Source of the DNA: JARRNJ01 sp037385045
Lineage (GTDB): Bacteria; Pseudomonadota; Gammaproteobacteria; JASBUN01
NCBI GenBank assembly: GCA_037385045.1
Contig: JARRNJ010000002.1
Span: 16,562 to 80,561, forward strand
Direction: 5' to 3'
Length of the DNA stretch: 64,000 bases
The notes beneath the pieces are model-generated. The model was not told the DNA's origin, searched no databases, and saw only the letters and a program-made list of their open reading frames with translations. How positions within the stretch are numbered: the stretch's first letter is position 1; the number at the start of each line of letters is the position of its first letter. The translations under genes and the position numbers were made by a program. Below, piece after piece: positions 40,522 to 49,091 of this stretch.

Positions 40522-41465
40522 TGGGCACCCCGGTTGAGCATTTTGCTCTGCCGCTTCATGAAGTCGCGGTATGCTTCGTAGCCCTTCAGGCTCAGGACGT
40601 GATTGCGCACCGCAGTTTCCACCAGAACCGCGAGATTACGCCCGGGAGCTACCGGCAGCGTCAGTTCCGGAATCTCGACGCCGAGCACGCGGCGCGTCCG
40701 CCGGTTGCCCTGCAAGCGGTCGATGTCGCGAAGCTGTTCGTCGGACATATTCTCGAGCCGGATGACCAGGCGCAGGTATTTGCTCGATTTGATCGCGCTG
40801 TCGCCGAACATGGCGCGGACGTTGATGATGCCCAGCCCGCGGACCTCGAGGAATTCGCGCAGTACGTCCGGGCAGGTGCCGCTGACCAGGTCCGGCGCCG
40901 CACGGGAGAACTCGGGGGCATCGTCCGCGATCAGGCGGTGCCCGCGGGTGATCAGCTCCAGTGCCAGCTCGCTTTTGCCGATGCTGGCCTCGCCGGAGAG
41001 CAGCACGCCGAGTCCCATGACTTCCATGAACACGCCGTGCAGTGTGATCTTCTCCGCCAGCAGATGGCTGAGAAAATACTGCAGGTTGGTGATGAGCAGA
41101 TTGCTGTCCAGCTGGGAGGCGAAGAGCGGGATGTTGTTTTCGTCGGCAGTGGCGAAAAATTCCTCCGGAACCGGTCTTGCGTCGGCGATGAGCACAACGG
41201 CCGTCGTGCTGGAGAACAGGCGCCGGATGGCGTCGTTGTAGGAGTTGGGGTCGAGGCTGTGCAGGTATTCGATTTCCGATTCGCCGAGTACCTGCACGCG
41301 GCTGGGGTGAATGAAATTCAGATGGCCGACCAGCGTGGTGCCGGTCTCATCCACGCCCAGCGGGTTAACGGTGCGTTCGCCGCCCGATTTGCCCCCGGCC
41401 CAGGTCAGCCCCAGCCTGAGTTGGAGGCTGTCGAACATGCGCCGCGCGGTGATCGGTTCGGTCAT
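40518..41465 (-). CDS. hprK: HPr kinase/phosphorylase
   Basis: HprK phosphorylates or dephosphorylates HPr on Ser-46. The 315-residue protein has an N-terminal domain (about 1-130) and a C-terminal kinase domain with the P-loop LLSGEASIGKSELALELI, LIADDAPEF, the HprK signature EVRGLGIINVRAMFG and the C-terminal LPVAPGRNLAVLVETAVR. ATG at 41465 overlaps the ptsN stop (ATGA at 41462-41465). HprK in a gram-negative PTS-Ntr cluster is typical of beta- and some gamma-proteobacteria and absent from enterics. Confidence 0.96.
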   Translation of the reverse strand: MTEPITARRMFDSLQLRLGLTWAGGKSGGERTVNPLGVDETGTTLVGHLNFIHPSRVQVLGESEIEYLHSLDPNSYNDAIRRLFSSTTAVVLIADARPVPEEFFATADENNIPLFASQLDSNLLITNLQYFLSHLLAEKITLHGVFMEVMGLGVLLSGEASIGKSELALELITRGHRLIADDAPEFSRAAPDLVSGTCPDVLREFLEVRGLGIINVRAMFGDSAIKSSKYLRLVIRLENMSDEQLRDIDRLQGNRRTRRVLGVEIPELTLPVAPGRNLAVLVETAVRNHVLSLKGYEAYRDFMKRQSKMLNRGAQ

Positions 41466-41938
41466 GCCGACTGCGTCTGCTGTCCAGACTGCCAATGGGT
41501 GATGGTGTCGAATACCTGCTCGCGACTGCCGCTTTTGCGAAGTCGCTCGCACAATTGCTCATTGGCAAACATTTCCGCCAGTTGTGACAACACCTCGAGA
41601 TGTTCGTCGGTGAAGTGGTCGGGTACCAGCAACGCAAACAGCAGATCGACGGGTTTGCCGTCCACGGCGTCGAAATCGATCGCCTCGGCGAGTTGAAGGA
41701 AGGCGCCGACGGCTTGATCTCGGCCCTTGACCCGGCCATGGGGAATTGCGACCCCGTGGCCGAGCCCGGTACTGCCGAGTCGTTCGCGCCCGATCAGGCT
41801 TTCGAAGATTTCTTCCTTGGTCAGATCGGGTGTGTTTTCCGCCATCAGCGTGCTGAGCTCTTCCAAAGCCCGCTTCTTGCTGGCTGCGTGCGAGCCGGAT
41901 GTGATCCGCTCGGGGGAGATGAGTTGCTCTACCTTCAT
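41462..41938 (-). CDS. ptsN: nitrogen-regulatory PTS protein EIIA-Ntr
   Basis: EIIA-Ntr is the terminal phosphate acceptor of the nitrogen PTS and regulates potassium transport, sigma-54 functions and stress responses. The 158-residue protein has the active His near residue 67 in TGLGHGVAIPHGRV, and DAVDGKPVDLLFALLVPDHF, both EIIA-fructose/Ntr signatures. It is followed by hprK with a four-base overlap. The 167-bp gap upstream, before hpf, contains a TAGAAT box that could be a -10 element. Confidence 0.96.
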   Translation of the reverse strand: MKVEQLISPERITSGSHAASKKRALEELSTLMAENTPDLTKEEIFESLIGRERLGSTGLGHGVAIPHGRVKGRDQAVGAFLQLAEAIDFDAVDGKPVDLLFALLVPDHFTDEHLEVLSQLAEMFANEQLCERLRKSGSREQVFDTITHWQSGQQTQSA

Positions 41939-42105
41939 GGTATGTGCAAACCGTTTTGCTGTGGTGTGGCCAGAGCTGCAGACCCTATTGGCTCTGCGCC
42001 TAATTCTAGCAACGAATCATGCCGACTTCCGCACCGGGGTGGCACGGTTGCCGAGGCTCGCCGGGCATGAATTGGAATCATGCGGTTGCCGACCCAGTGT
42101 CCAGT

Positions 42106-42402
42106 TCAGCGCCGATGGTGGTCGGTAAGCTTCTCCTTATGCCTCTTCACTTGACGGTCCAGCTTGTCCGCGAGTGCATCGATTGCGGCGTACATGTCAT
42201 CCTCGGTTGCGTCGGCGTAGACGCTGTTGCCGCTCAAGTGCATGGTCGCTTCGGCCTTGTGGCGCAATTTCTCCACGCTAAGGATGACATGAACGTCGGT
42301 AACGTGGTCGAAATGGCGCTCCAGGCGGTCCATTTTTCCGGTTACATAGTCGCGCAGGGCTGCCGTGATTTCGACGTGGTGGCCGGTGATGTTGATCTGC
42401 AT
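42106..42402 (-). CDS. hpf: ribosome hibernation promoting factor
   Basis: HPF/YhbH dimerises 70S ribosomes in stationary phase. The 98-residue (short-form) protein begins MQINITGHHVEITAALRDYV and has ATEDDMYAAIDALADKLDRQ. ATG at 42402 has GAGGA seven bases upstream, which decides against the GTG two codons earlier. It follows rpoN by 24 bp, the standard rpoN-hpf-ptsN order. Confidence 0.97.
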   Translation of the reverse strand: MQINITGHHVEITAALRDYVTGKMDRLERHFDHVTDVHVILSVEKLRHKAEATMHLSGNSVYADATEDDMYAAIDALADKLDRQVKRHKEKLTDHHRR

Positions 42403-42426
42403 GAACACTTCCTCTTGTAACGGTGC

Positions 42427-43905
42427 CTATGCCAGGCGTTTTCGTTCGTTGGAGGGCGGCAGTGACATCGCTTCCCGGTACTTCGCTACCGTTCTGCGCG
42501 CCACCTTGATTCCCTGCTTGAATAGAATTTCGGCTATCTTGCTGTCACTCAGCGGCTTGGAGGGATTCTCGGAGGCTATGAGTTTTTTGATGATCGCCCG
42601 GATCGCCGTTGCCGAGCACTCCCCGCCGTCCGCCGTGCCGACGTGGCTGGAGAAGAAATACTTGAATTCATAGATCCCGCGCGGCGTATGCATGTATTTC
42701 TGTGTCGTCACCCGGGAGATGGTGGATTCGTGCATGCCCACTGCCTCGGCGACGTCGCGCAAAACCAGTGGTTTCATCGCTTCGTCGCCGTACTCCAGGA
42801 AACCGCGTTGGCGCTCCACGATGCAGCTGGCCACCTTGAGGAGCGTCTCATTGCGGCTCTGCAGGCTCTTGAGGAACCAGCGCGCTTCCTGAAGATGGTT
42901 TTTGAGATAAGTATTGTCGTCGCTGTTATCGGCACGCCGGATCAGGCTGGCGTAATGGCTGTTGATGCGCAGCTTGGGTACGGTCTCCGGGTTCAGCTCC
43001 ACCCGCCACGCGCCCTTGTGTTTGGTGACGATGACGTCGGGAACCACGTACTCGGGGTTGGTGTTGGATACTTCGCCGCCCGGGCGGGGGTTCAGGGTCT
43101 GAATCAGGTGGATGACGTCCTGGAGCTCCTGCTCGGTGATTTTCATGCGCCGCATCAGGGTGGTCAGATCGCGGGAGCCGAGCAGATCCAGATGCTGTCC
43201 GACGAGTTCCTGCGCTTTGTCCAACAGCGGGGTGTCGCGCGGATACTGCTGCAGTTGGATCAGCAGGCATTCCGACAGGGTGCGGGCACCCACCCCTACC
43301 GGGTCGAAGCGCTGGATGCGATGCAGCACCGCCTCCACCTCATCGACATCGATCTCCAGGTCCGCGGACAGGCTCTGGTGGATGTCCTCCACCGTGGTGG
43401 TGAGGTAGCCGTCGTCGTTGATGGAATCGATGATAGCCACTGCGATGGCCTGATCCGTCTCGCTGAACGGCGTCAGTCCCATTTGCCACGTCAGGTGTTC
43501 CTGCAGCGACTCGCCGCCGCCGCGCTGGACTTCGAAGCTGTCCTGCCGGTCATCGTCGGTCGCCGCCTGGGAATAGGAGGTGGCGCCGTCGTAAATATCC
43601 TCCCACACGCTGTCGACGGGCAGTTCGTCCGGGATTTCGCTTTCCGACAGGGCAGGGGGTTCGGGTTCGGCAGTCTCGTTGGATTCGGCCTGCTCGGTGC
43701 TGTCCTGGGCCGCCGGCTCTTCGTTGTTTTGTCCGCCTTCCTCGCTTTCTTCCTCGGCGACTTCGAGCATCAGGTTGGAGTCCAGGACGCCCTGGATTTC
43801 CTGCTGCAGGTCCAGAGTCGAGAGCTGCAACAGGCGAATAGCCTGCTGCAGCTGCGGCGTCATGGTCAAATTCTGGCCGAGCCGGAGTTGAATGGACTGC
43901 TTCAT
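42427..43905 (-). CDS. rpoN: RNA polymerase sigma-54 factor
   Basis: Sigma-54 directs transcription from -24/-12 promoters with enhancer-binding activators. The 492-residue protein has the Gln-rich region I ([20 protein letters not shown]), an acidic region II (about 50-125), core-binding segments with [16 protein letters not shown], the helix-turn-helix region ([20 protein letters not shown]) and the RpoN box [10 protein letters not shown] near the C-terminus. It sits between lptB and hpf as in most gammaproteobacteria. A sigma-54 promoter-like site lies about 65-80 bp upstream. Confidence 0.98.
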   Translation of the reverse strand: MKQSIQLRLGQNLTMTPQLQQAIRLLQLSTLDLQQEIQGVLDSNLMLEVAEEESEEGGQNNEEPAAQDSTEQAESNETAEPEPPALSESEIPDELPVDSVWEDIYDGATSYSQAATDDDRQDSFEVQRGGGESLQEHLTWQMGLTPFSETDQAIAVAIIDSINDDGYLTTTVEDIHQSLSADLEIDVDEVEAVLHRIQRFDPVGVGARTLSECLLIQLQQYPRDTPLLDKAQELVGQHLDLLGSRDLTTLMRRMKITEQELQDVIHLIQTLNPRPGGEVSNTNPEYVVPDVIVTKHKGAWRVELNPETVPKLRINSHYASLIRRADNSDDNTYLKNHLQEARWFLKSLQSRNETLLKVASCIVERQRGFLEYGDEAMKPLVLRDVAEAVGMHESTISRVTTQKYMHTPRGIYEFKYFFSSHVGTADGGECSATAIRAIIKKLIASENPSKPLSDSKIAEILFKQGIKVARRTVAKYREAMSLPPSNERKRLA

Positions 43906-43959
43906 ATCCGGTAACAGGGGGTCAGGGGATTAATTCGTTCGTGAGTCATGCCTACTAGT

Positions 43960-43989
43960 GTAATGGTACTGCATTTATTGTGCCATTAC
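43960..43989. repeat. inverted repeat between lptB and rpoN
   Basis: Arms GTAATGG (43960-43966) and CCATTAC (43983-43989) are perfectly complementary around a 16-base AT-rich centre. The right arm overlaps the sigma-54-like promoter described separately, so this could be an operator for a repressor or activator of rpoN. Confidence 0.75.
43970..43985 (-). promoter_or_regulatory. candidate sigma-54 (-24/-12) promoter for rpoN
   Basis: Read on the minus strand, 43985 to 43970 is TGGCACAATAAATGCA. It has the invariant GG and GC separated by exactly 10 bases and matches the TGGCAC-N5-TTGC consensus except for one T-to-A change. Transcription would start near 43959, about 54 bases upstream of the rpoN ATG, implying autoregulation by sigma-54. 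Confidence 0.45.
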
Positions 43990-44024
43990 GTCAGAGGACG
44001 GATTGTGCGCTCAACGGGGCGTCT

Positions 44025-44750
44025 TTACAAGCGGAAATGGTGGCCCAGGTACACTTCCCTAACTTGCTGATTATTCATAATTTCGTCCGGGTCGCCGGCG
44101 GCGATGACGCGCCCCTCGTTGAGAATATAGGCGCGGGCGCAGATGCCGAGCGTCTCGCGCACGTTGTGATCGGTCACCAGCACGCCGATACCGCGGTCGC
44201 AGAGATGCTCGACGATGCGCTGAATGTCGATCACCGAAATCGGGTCGACGCCGGCGAACGGTTCATCGAGGAGGATGAAGCGCGGCTGCATCGCCAGGGC
44301 CCGGCCGATCTCCACCCGCCGCCGCTCGCCGCCGGACAGGCTGATGCCGACGTGGTCGCGCAGGTGGCCGATATGGAGCTCGTGCAGCAGAGAGTCCAGC
44401 TGCTCTTCGCGTTCGGCCCGTGACAGCCCGGTGCGCGTCTGCAGCACCGCCATGATGTTGTCGGCTACGCTCAGTTTACGAAACACTGACGGTTCCTGGG
44501 GCAGGTAGCCGATGCCGGCCCGGCCGCGGGCATGCATGGGGAAGCGGGTAATGTCGTTGCCGTCGAGTTCGATGCTCCCGTTCTGGCAGGGAATCAGGCC
44601 CACGATCATGTAAAAGCAGGTGGTCTTGCCGGCGCCGTTGGGGCCCAGGAGGCCGACGACCTCGCCGCCGTTGACCTCCATGGAAACCTGGTCGACAACG
44701 GTGCGCGACCGGTATTGCTTCGACAGATCGACTGCGCGCAGCGTGCTCAT
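44025..44750 (-). CDS. lptB: LPS export ABC transporter ATP-binding protein LptB
   Basis: ATPase of the LptB2FGC complex that extracts lipopolysaccharide from the inner membrane. The 241-residue protein has Walker [21 protein letters not shown], the signature [15 protein letters not shown], Walker [17 protein letters not shown], and the H-loop [10 protein letters not shown]. The start overlaps the lptA stop by four bases. rpoN follows after 119 bp. Confidence 0.98.
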   Translation of the reverse strand: MSTLRAVDLSKQYRSRTVVDQVSMEVNGGEVVGLLGPNGAGKTTCFYMIVGLIPCQNGSIELDGNDITRFPMHARGRAGIGYLPQEPSVFRKLSVADNIMAVLQTRTGLSRAEREEQLDSLLHELHIGHLRDHVGISLSGGERRRVEIGRALAMQPRFILLDEPFAGVDPISVIDIQRIVEHLCDRGIGVLVTDHNVRETLGICARAYILNEGRVIAAGDPDEIMNNQQVREVYLGHHFRL

Positions 44751-45286
44751 GGCTTCCCGGCAGGCTGTTTCGGCTTTGGCTGAATGACGATTTCGACCCG
44801 GCCGCCGCCGGCTTTCTTTCCGGCTTCCACCTGGTCGCGTTTGACGTTGTAGACGATGCGCTGGCTGTTGAACACGTTGCCCCCCTGGCGCAGTTGCGCA
44901 TCCTTGGTCAGCACCACCTGATCGCGGCTGGCGAAGTATTCCATGCGCGCGGCCTTCGCATGGACATCCTGCTGCTTACCGTCGGGACGCTGCCGATAGG
45001 TCACCGGCCCGCCGGTGGCAACGAGCTTCTGCAGCGTGTGGCGCCTGTCGGTGTAGACCACCAGCCGGTCGGCGGTGACCCGCAGGGTACCCTGAACGAC
45101 GACCACGTGCCCGGTGTAGACGCTGCGCCCGGCCTTGTCGTCGATGGTGACCTGGTCAGCCGAGATTTTCATGGGCTGGTTGCGGTCCGAGGTCAGCGCC
45201 CGGGACACGGCAGGCAGCAGCGTCGTCGCCAACGTCAACGCGACCAACGCCAGGCGAATACGCGAATGGGAATCAGGGTGTCGCAT
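44747..45286 (-). CDS. lptA: LPS transport periplasmic protein LptA
   Basis: Periplasmic bridge that carries lipopolysaccharide from LptC to LptD. The 179-residue precursor has a signal peptide ([20 protein letters not shown]), then an OstA/beta-jellyroll domain with [20 protein letters not shown] and [20 protein letters not shown]. The C-terminus ends in a Lys/Pro-rich tail. It overlaps lptC by 14 bases upstream and lptB by 4 bases downstream. Confidence 0.96.
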   Translation of the reverse strand: MRHPDSHSRIRLALVALTLATTLLPAVSRALTSDRNQPMKISADQVTIDDKAGRSVYTGHVVVVQGTLRVTADRLVVYTDRRHTLQKLVATGGPVTYRQRPDGKQQDVHAKAARMEYFASRDQVVLTKDAQLRQGGNVFNSQRIVYNVKRDQVEAGKKAGGGRVEIVIQPKPKQPAGKP

Positions 45287-45854
45287 GCCGATAGCTTCCT
45301 CGAACTTGGGACAACAGTTCCAGCCGCTGCTGGGTGAACCAGACGCGCATCCCCACGCCTTCGAGCATGGAGGCCTGGCTGCGGATCACCGTGTGCGCCT
45401 TGCTGGTTGCATAGCTGTCGGCCGGGTATACGGCCAGGTCCCGGGTGTCGACGGTCACCGGCCGGTTGTCGGTCGAAGCCGGGCGCTCGATGTGCACCGG
45501 CCCGAGCAAGTCGACCAGCTTGTTGTTGTCCGACACGCGGCCCCGTTCGGCGCGCACGTGCCACGGCGCGCCGCCGTGCGGGTAGAACAGCAGGCGTGGC
45601 TGGGTCAGTTCGGCATGATCGTCGTAGGCATAGTGGGTCATGCGCTCGGCCGACAGGCGGCTGCGGGGCTGGCCCTGGCGGTTCATATCGATCAGGGTGA
45701 AGTCGTCCAGGTAGTAGTCCGGCGCCCGCTCTGCACGGCTCGCGGCGGGCTGTGGCGGGCGCGTGATTTGTTCCTGCAGCCACCAGCCCAGCATGACTAC
45801 GGCTGCTACGCCCACCAATGACACGGCGGCGCGGATATTCATCGTCGGGGCCAT
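45273..45854 (-). CDS. lptC: LPS export protein LptC
   Basis: Inner-membrane anchored periplasmic component that passes LPS from LptB2FG to LptA. The 193-residue protein has one N-terminal helix (about residues 8-27) followed by DYYLDDFTLIDMNRQGQPRS and a jellyroll domain. ATG at 45854 is used; ATG at 45842 (MNIRAAVSLVG) is an equally plausible start. The order kdsC-lptC-lptA-lptB is conserved. Confidence 0.94.
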   Translation of the reverse strand: MAPTMNIRAAVSLVGVAAVVMLGWWLQEQITRPPQPAASRAERAPDYYLDDFTLIDMNRQGQPRSRLSAERMTHYAYDDHAELTQPRLLFYPHGGAPWHVRAERGRVSDNNKLVDLLGPVHIERPASTDNRPVTVDTRDLAVYPADSYATSKAHTVIRSQASMLEGVGMRVWFTQQRLELLSQVRGSYRHATP

Positions 45855-45883
45855 TGCGTTGACGACCGGGTCACGATTTCACC

Positions 45884-46405
45884 TCAGAGATAGTGTTGCA
45901 TCTGTTCCGACAACGTGCCCTGGGCCTCCATGATCAGTTCGCATACGTCCCTGGCCGCGCCGCGCCCGCCGCTGTGCGGCGTCTGCCAGTGGGCGTGCTG
46001 CTTGACCAGGGGATGGGCGTCCTGAACCGCCACCGCCAGTCCAACCCGGCGCATGACCGGGAGATCGACCACATCATCGCCGACGTAGGCGACGGCGGGT
46101 GGATCGATTTTCAGCGTGTCCAGTATATCCTCGAGTGCGGCGAGTTTGTCGCGCTGTCCCTGGTAGACGTGTTGAATTCCGAGATCGGCGACCCGGTGTT
46201 CGACCACCTGCGACGAGCGCCCGGTGATGATGGCGATCTCGACCCCGGTGGCTTGCAGCATTTTCATGCCGTGGCCGTCGCGGCTGTGGAACGCCTTGTA
46301 CTCCTGCCCATCGTCGCCGAGAAACAGGCTGCCGTCGGTGAGAACCCCGTCCACGTCGAAAATCACCATGCGTATGGCTCGCGCCCGTTGCAGAATGTCC
46401 TGCAT
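45884..46405 (-). CDS. kdsC: 3-deoxy-D-manno-octulosonate 8-phosphate phosphatase
   Basis: Removes phosphate from KDO-8-P in LPS inner-core synthesis. This 173-residue C0-type HAD phosphatase has motif I MVIFDVDGVLTDGSLFLG, FHSRDGHGMKMLQATGVEIA, IITGRSSQVVEHR and YVGDDVVDLPVMRRVGLAVA. It lies between kdsD (99 bp) and lptC (29 bp). Confidence 0.97.
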   Translation of the reverse strand: MQDILQRARAIRMVIFDVDGVLTDGSLFLGDDGQEYKAFHSRDGHGMKMLQATGVEIAIITGRSSQVVEHRVADLGIQHVYQGQRDKLAALEDILDTLKIDPPAVAYVGDDVVDLPVMRRVGLAVAVQDAHPLVKQHAHWQTPHSGGRGAARDVCELIMEAQGTLSEQMQHYL

Positions 46406-46504
46406 AGTTGCCTCGATCCAGTGTTGTTGTCCCCGTAGCGGCAGGCGAACGGCGGCCCGGGCCCGGTGATTGTCCTATTCCGTGTTATTCGTCGCGACTT
46501 GCGC

Positions 46505-47491
46505 TCAGACCACACCGGCGCGGAGCAGGTCGTGCATGTTGAGTGCACCGATCAGGCGGCGTTCGTCGTCGGTGACCAGCAGCGCATTGATCTTGTGCCG
46601 TTCCATAAGCTGCAGGGCTTCGGCGGCCAGCACATGCGGCGCGATGGTTTTGCAATCGCGGGTCATCACCGCGGTGATGGGCGTCGCGTGCACATCCATG
46701 CCCTTGTCGAGCATACGGCGCAGATCGCCGTCGGTGAATACTCCAGCGACCCGATTCTGCTCGTCCACCACCGCCGTCATGCCCAGGCCCTTGCGGGTCA
46801 TCTCCAGCAAGGCTTCGCTCAGGCTGGCGGCCTCGCCGACCCGGGGAATGGCGCTGCCGCTGTGCATAATGTCCTCGATCAGGAGCAGCAGCCGGCGCCC
46901 GAGAGTGCCTCCGGGGTGGGCCAGCGCGAAGTCCTCGGCGGTGAAACCCCGGGCCTCCAGCAGGGCGATGGCCAGCGCGTCGCCCATCGCCAGGGTGGCG
47001 GTGGTGCTCGACGTGGGAGCCAGGCCCAGCGGGCACGCCTCCTGGTGGACACTGACATCGATGCGTACCGAGGCCGCCTGCGCCAGGGTTGAGGCGGAAC
47101 TGCCGGTCATGGCGATCAACGGCACGTTAAGGCGTTTGATCAGCGGCAGGATGGTGAGAATCTCCTGGGTCTCCCCGGAATTGGAAATCGCCAGCACAAC
47201 GTCCTTGGCGGTAATCATGCCCAGGTCGCCGTGGCTGGCTTCTCCCGGATGCACGAAGAACGCCGGGCTGCCGGTGCTGGCGAGGGTGGCGGCAATCTTG
47301 CCGCCTACGTGCCCGGACTTTCCCATGCCGATTACCACGATGCGGCCGTCGCACTGCAGCATGTACTCGCAGGCCCGCACGAACGTCTCGTCGACCCGCT
47401 GGGCGAGGTCGGCAACCGCCTTGGCCTCGGTTTCAATGACCGCCAGGGCGAGCTGTTTGAGGCTGTCTTGGTTCATGTGTGTCGCGTCCAT
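46505..47491 (-). CDS. kdsD: D-arabinose 5-phosphate isomerase
   Basis: Interconverts ribulose-5-P and arabinose-5-P, the first committed step toward KDO. The 328-residue length equals E. coli KdsD. The SIS domain has [34 protein letters not shown] and [28 protein letters not shown] follows, and two CBS domains fill the C-terminal 130 residues, ending [11 protein letters not shown]. Start ATG at 47491 is used; ATG at 47476 is an alternative. Confidence 0.97.
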   Translation of the reverse strand: MDATHMNQDSLKQLALAVIETEAKAVADLAQRVDETFVRACEYMLQCDGRIVVIGMGKSGHVGGKIAATLASTGSPAFFVHPGEASHGDLGMITAKDVVLAISNSGETQEILTILPLIKRLNVPLIAMTGSSASTLAQAASVRIDVSVHQEACPLGLAPTSSTTATLAMGDALAIALLEARGFTAEDFALAHPGGTLGRRLLLLIEDIMHSGSAIPRVGEAASLSEALLEMTRKGLGMTAVVDEQNRVAGVFTDGDLRRMLDKGMDVHATPITAVMTRDCKTIAPHVLAAEALQLMERHKINALLVTDDERRLIGALNMHDLLRAGVV

Positions 47492-47543
47492 CGACGCCTT
47501 TCAGCGGGCGCGGATGCGCCTCCGTGTTATCTGAAGAATCAAT

Positions 47544-47552
47544 AAGATACCA
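47544..47552 (-). promoter_or_regulatory. candidate extended -10 promoter for kdsD
   Basis: On the minus strand the spacer contains TGGTATCTT, an extended -10 (TGnTATNNT-like), about 53 bp upstream of the kdsD start in an AT-rich pocket. No good -35 was seen, which is acceptable for extended -10 promoters. Confidence 0.35.
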
Positions 47553-47600
47553 TAATTTCACCGGGCGGTGGCCGACGCGCCCCCAAACGCGGGGCCAACA

Positions 47601-48566
47601 TTATTGCCGGGCGGTCATGTAGAGCAGCACCTCATAACCGACGAACGCGGCCAGCAGTATCACGCCCTCGAGCCGGGTCACGTGGCCCGGGCGCCGGAAT
47701 CCGTAGGCCATTGCGAACAGCAGCACCGTGAGGCCGATCATCACCGGGAAGTCCCGCTCCAACGCTTCCGGGGGGATGGGGCCGGGGCGGATGACCCCCG
47801 GGAGCCCCAGCACCACCAGCAGGTTGAAGATGTTGGAGCCGAGCACATTGCCGATGGCGATGTCGTGCTCACCTTTCACCGCGCTCATGACCGACGCGGC
47901 CAGTTCCGGCAGGCTGGTGCCGATGGCGACCACGGTCAGGCCGATGACCAGATCGCTGATGCCCAGGGTGTGGGCGATGCTGACCGCGCCCCAGACCAGC
48001 ATCTTGGAACTCGCCAGGAGCAGCGTCAGCCCCACGGCCAACCAGACGCCCGCCCGGGCGTTGGCCATGCCCGCCGGAATCTCCGCCTCATACTCAGCAA
48101 GCATGGGATCGCGCCGTCCACGCATGGCCAGGGCGAACATCCAGTACAGTATCACGCCCATGGCAGTCAGCAGGATGATGCCGTTCCACCGGTCGAGCCT
48201 GCCGTTGAGCAGCAGCACCAGAGTGCCGAGCATGGCCACGAACAGCAGTGGGAACTCGCGGCGCAGGGTTTCCGAGCGCACCGACAGCGGCGTGATCAAT
48301 GCCGTCAGGCCCAGGATCAATGCAACGTTGGTGATGTTGGAACCGATGGCGTTGCCCACCGCGAGGCCGGTGTTGCCCTGCCACGAGGCGACCGCCGAGA
48401 CCAGCATTTCCGGAGCCGAGGTCCCGAAGCCGACGATGGTCAGGCCGATGATCAGCGGCGACACGCCCAGGTTGCGCGCCAGCGCCGCCGCTCCGGTGAC
48501 GAACCGGTCGGCGCCCCACAGCAGTAGGACGAAGCCCAGGATAACCGCGGCAATGGCATGCAGCAT
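47601..48566 (-). CDS. yrbG: calcium/sodium antiporter YrbG family
   Basis: CaCA-superfamily Na+/Ca2+ exchanger of the inner membrane with about ten helices. The two alpha repeats are visible as GLTIVGFGTSAPEMLVSAVA with VGNAIGSNITNVALILG, and GLTVVAIGTSLPELAASVMS with IGNVLGSNIFNLLVVLG. The ATG at 48566 is used; TTG at 48572 is also in frame. It is adjacent to kdsD as in E. coli. Confidence 0.96.
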   Translation of the reverse strand: MLHAIAAVILGFVLLLWGADRFVTGAAALARNLGVSPLIIGLTIVGFGTSAPEMLVSAVASWQGNTGLAVGNAIGSNITNVALILGLTALITPLSVRSETLRREFPLLFVAMLGTLVLLLNGRLDRWNGIILLTAMGVILYWMFALAMRGRRDPMLAEYEAEIPAGMANARAGVWLAVGLTLLLASSKMLVWGAVSIAHTLGISDLVIGLTVVAIGTSLPELAASVMSAVKGEHDIAIGNVLGSNIFNLLVVLGLPGVIRPGPIPPEALERDFPVMIGLTVLLFAMAYGFRRPGHVTRLEGVILLAAFVGYEVLLYMTARQ

Positions 48567-48636
48567 ATGCAACGTGCTCGATTGGCGGCGCGAACTCAGC
48601 CGGGTGGGGGCAGGGGTACGGGTTTGGCGGTCGGAT

Positions 48637-48822
48637 TCATTTCACTTCCGTGCGGACCGTGCCGCAGCGCGCGCACCGGTAACGGGTTACCAGTTTGCCC
48701 TGCTTGACGTCGAACGGTGTAGCGGCGAGCGCCTCCCATTTGTGAAACCCGCTCCTGCACAGGGATTTGCCCCGGTGCTTTTCCGAGGCCTTCGGCTTTT
48801 TGAATTTGAGCAGCTCACCCAC
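48637..48822 (-). CDS. small conserved Cys-rich protein of unknown function
   Basis: A 61-residue basic protein with a possible metal site: SLCRSGFHKW and RYRCARCGTVRTEVK give one Cys, one His and a CxxC pair that could form a zinc ribbon. DVKQGKLVTRYRCARCG resembles small uncharacterised proteins from pseudomonads and relatives. The start is GTG at 48822. It is divergent from the DUF72-like gene, with element B between them. Confidence 0.75.
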   Translation of the reverse strand: MGELLKFKKPKASEKHRGKSLCRSGFHKWEALAATPFDVKQGKLVTRYRCARCGTVRTEVK

Positions 48823-49041
48823 GGTATCCGGTCTCGTTTCGCGTTCGGTTCAGGCGCCGGCCGCGGCGCGGACAGGCCAGGACGCCACTGTAATTGCTGC
48901 GGCCCGGACGCGCAACGAGTGCCGTTCGCGGTGCGACGGGCCGGTGTTGGCGATGAAACCCCCGGCCGGAGCGGTTACAATCCCGGCCATTCCAACCGAC
49001 GGCCCGGCGGCGCCCGCCAGTCGAAGGACGTAGCCGCCCGC
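48823..49041. promoter_or_regulatory. spacer left of element B with possible rightward promoter
   Basis: The 219 bp between the small Cys-rich gene and element B hold no gene. TACAAT at about 48976-48981, with TGAAAC 17 bp upstream, is a weak plus-strand -10/-35 pair. Element B separates it from the DUF72-like gene by over 500 bp. Confidence 0.25.
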
Positions 49042-49091
49042 CTATTGCGCCAGCCGGCCGCAGTCCGGCCCGGAAGTGACGGATCGTGTGG

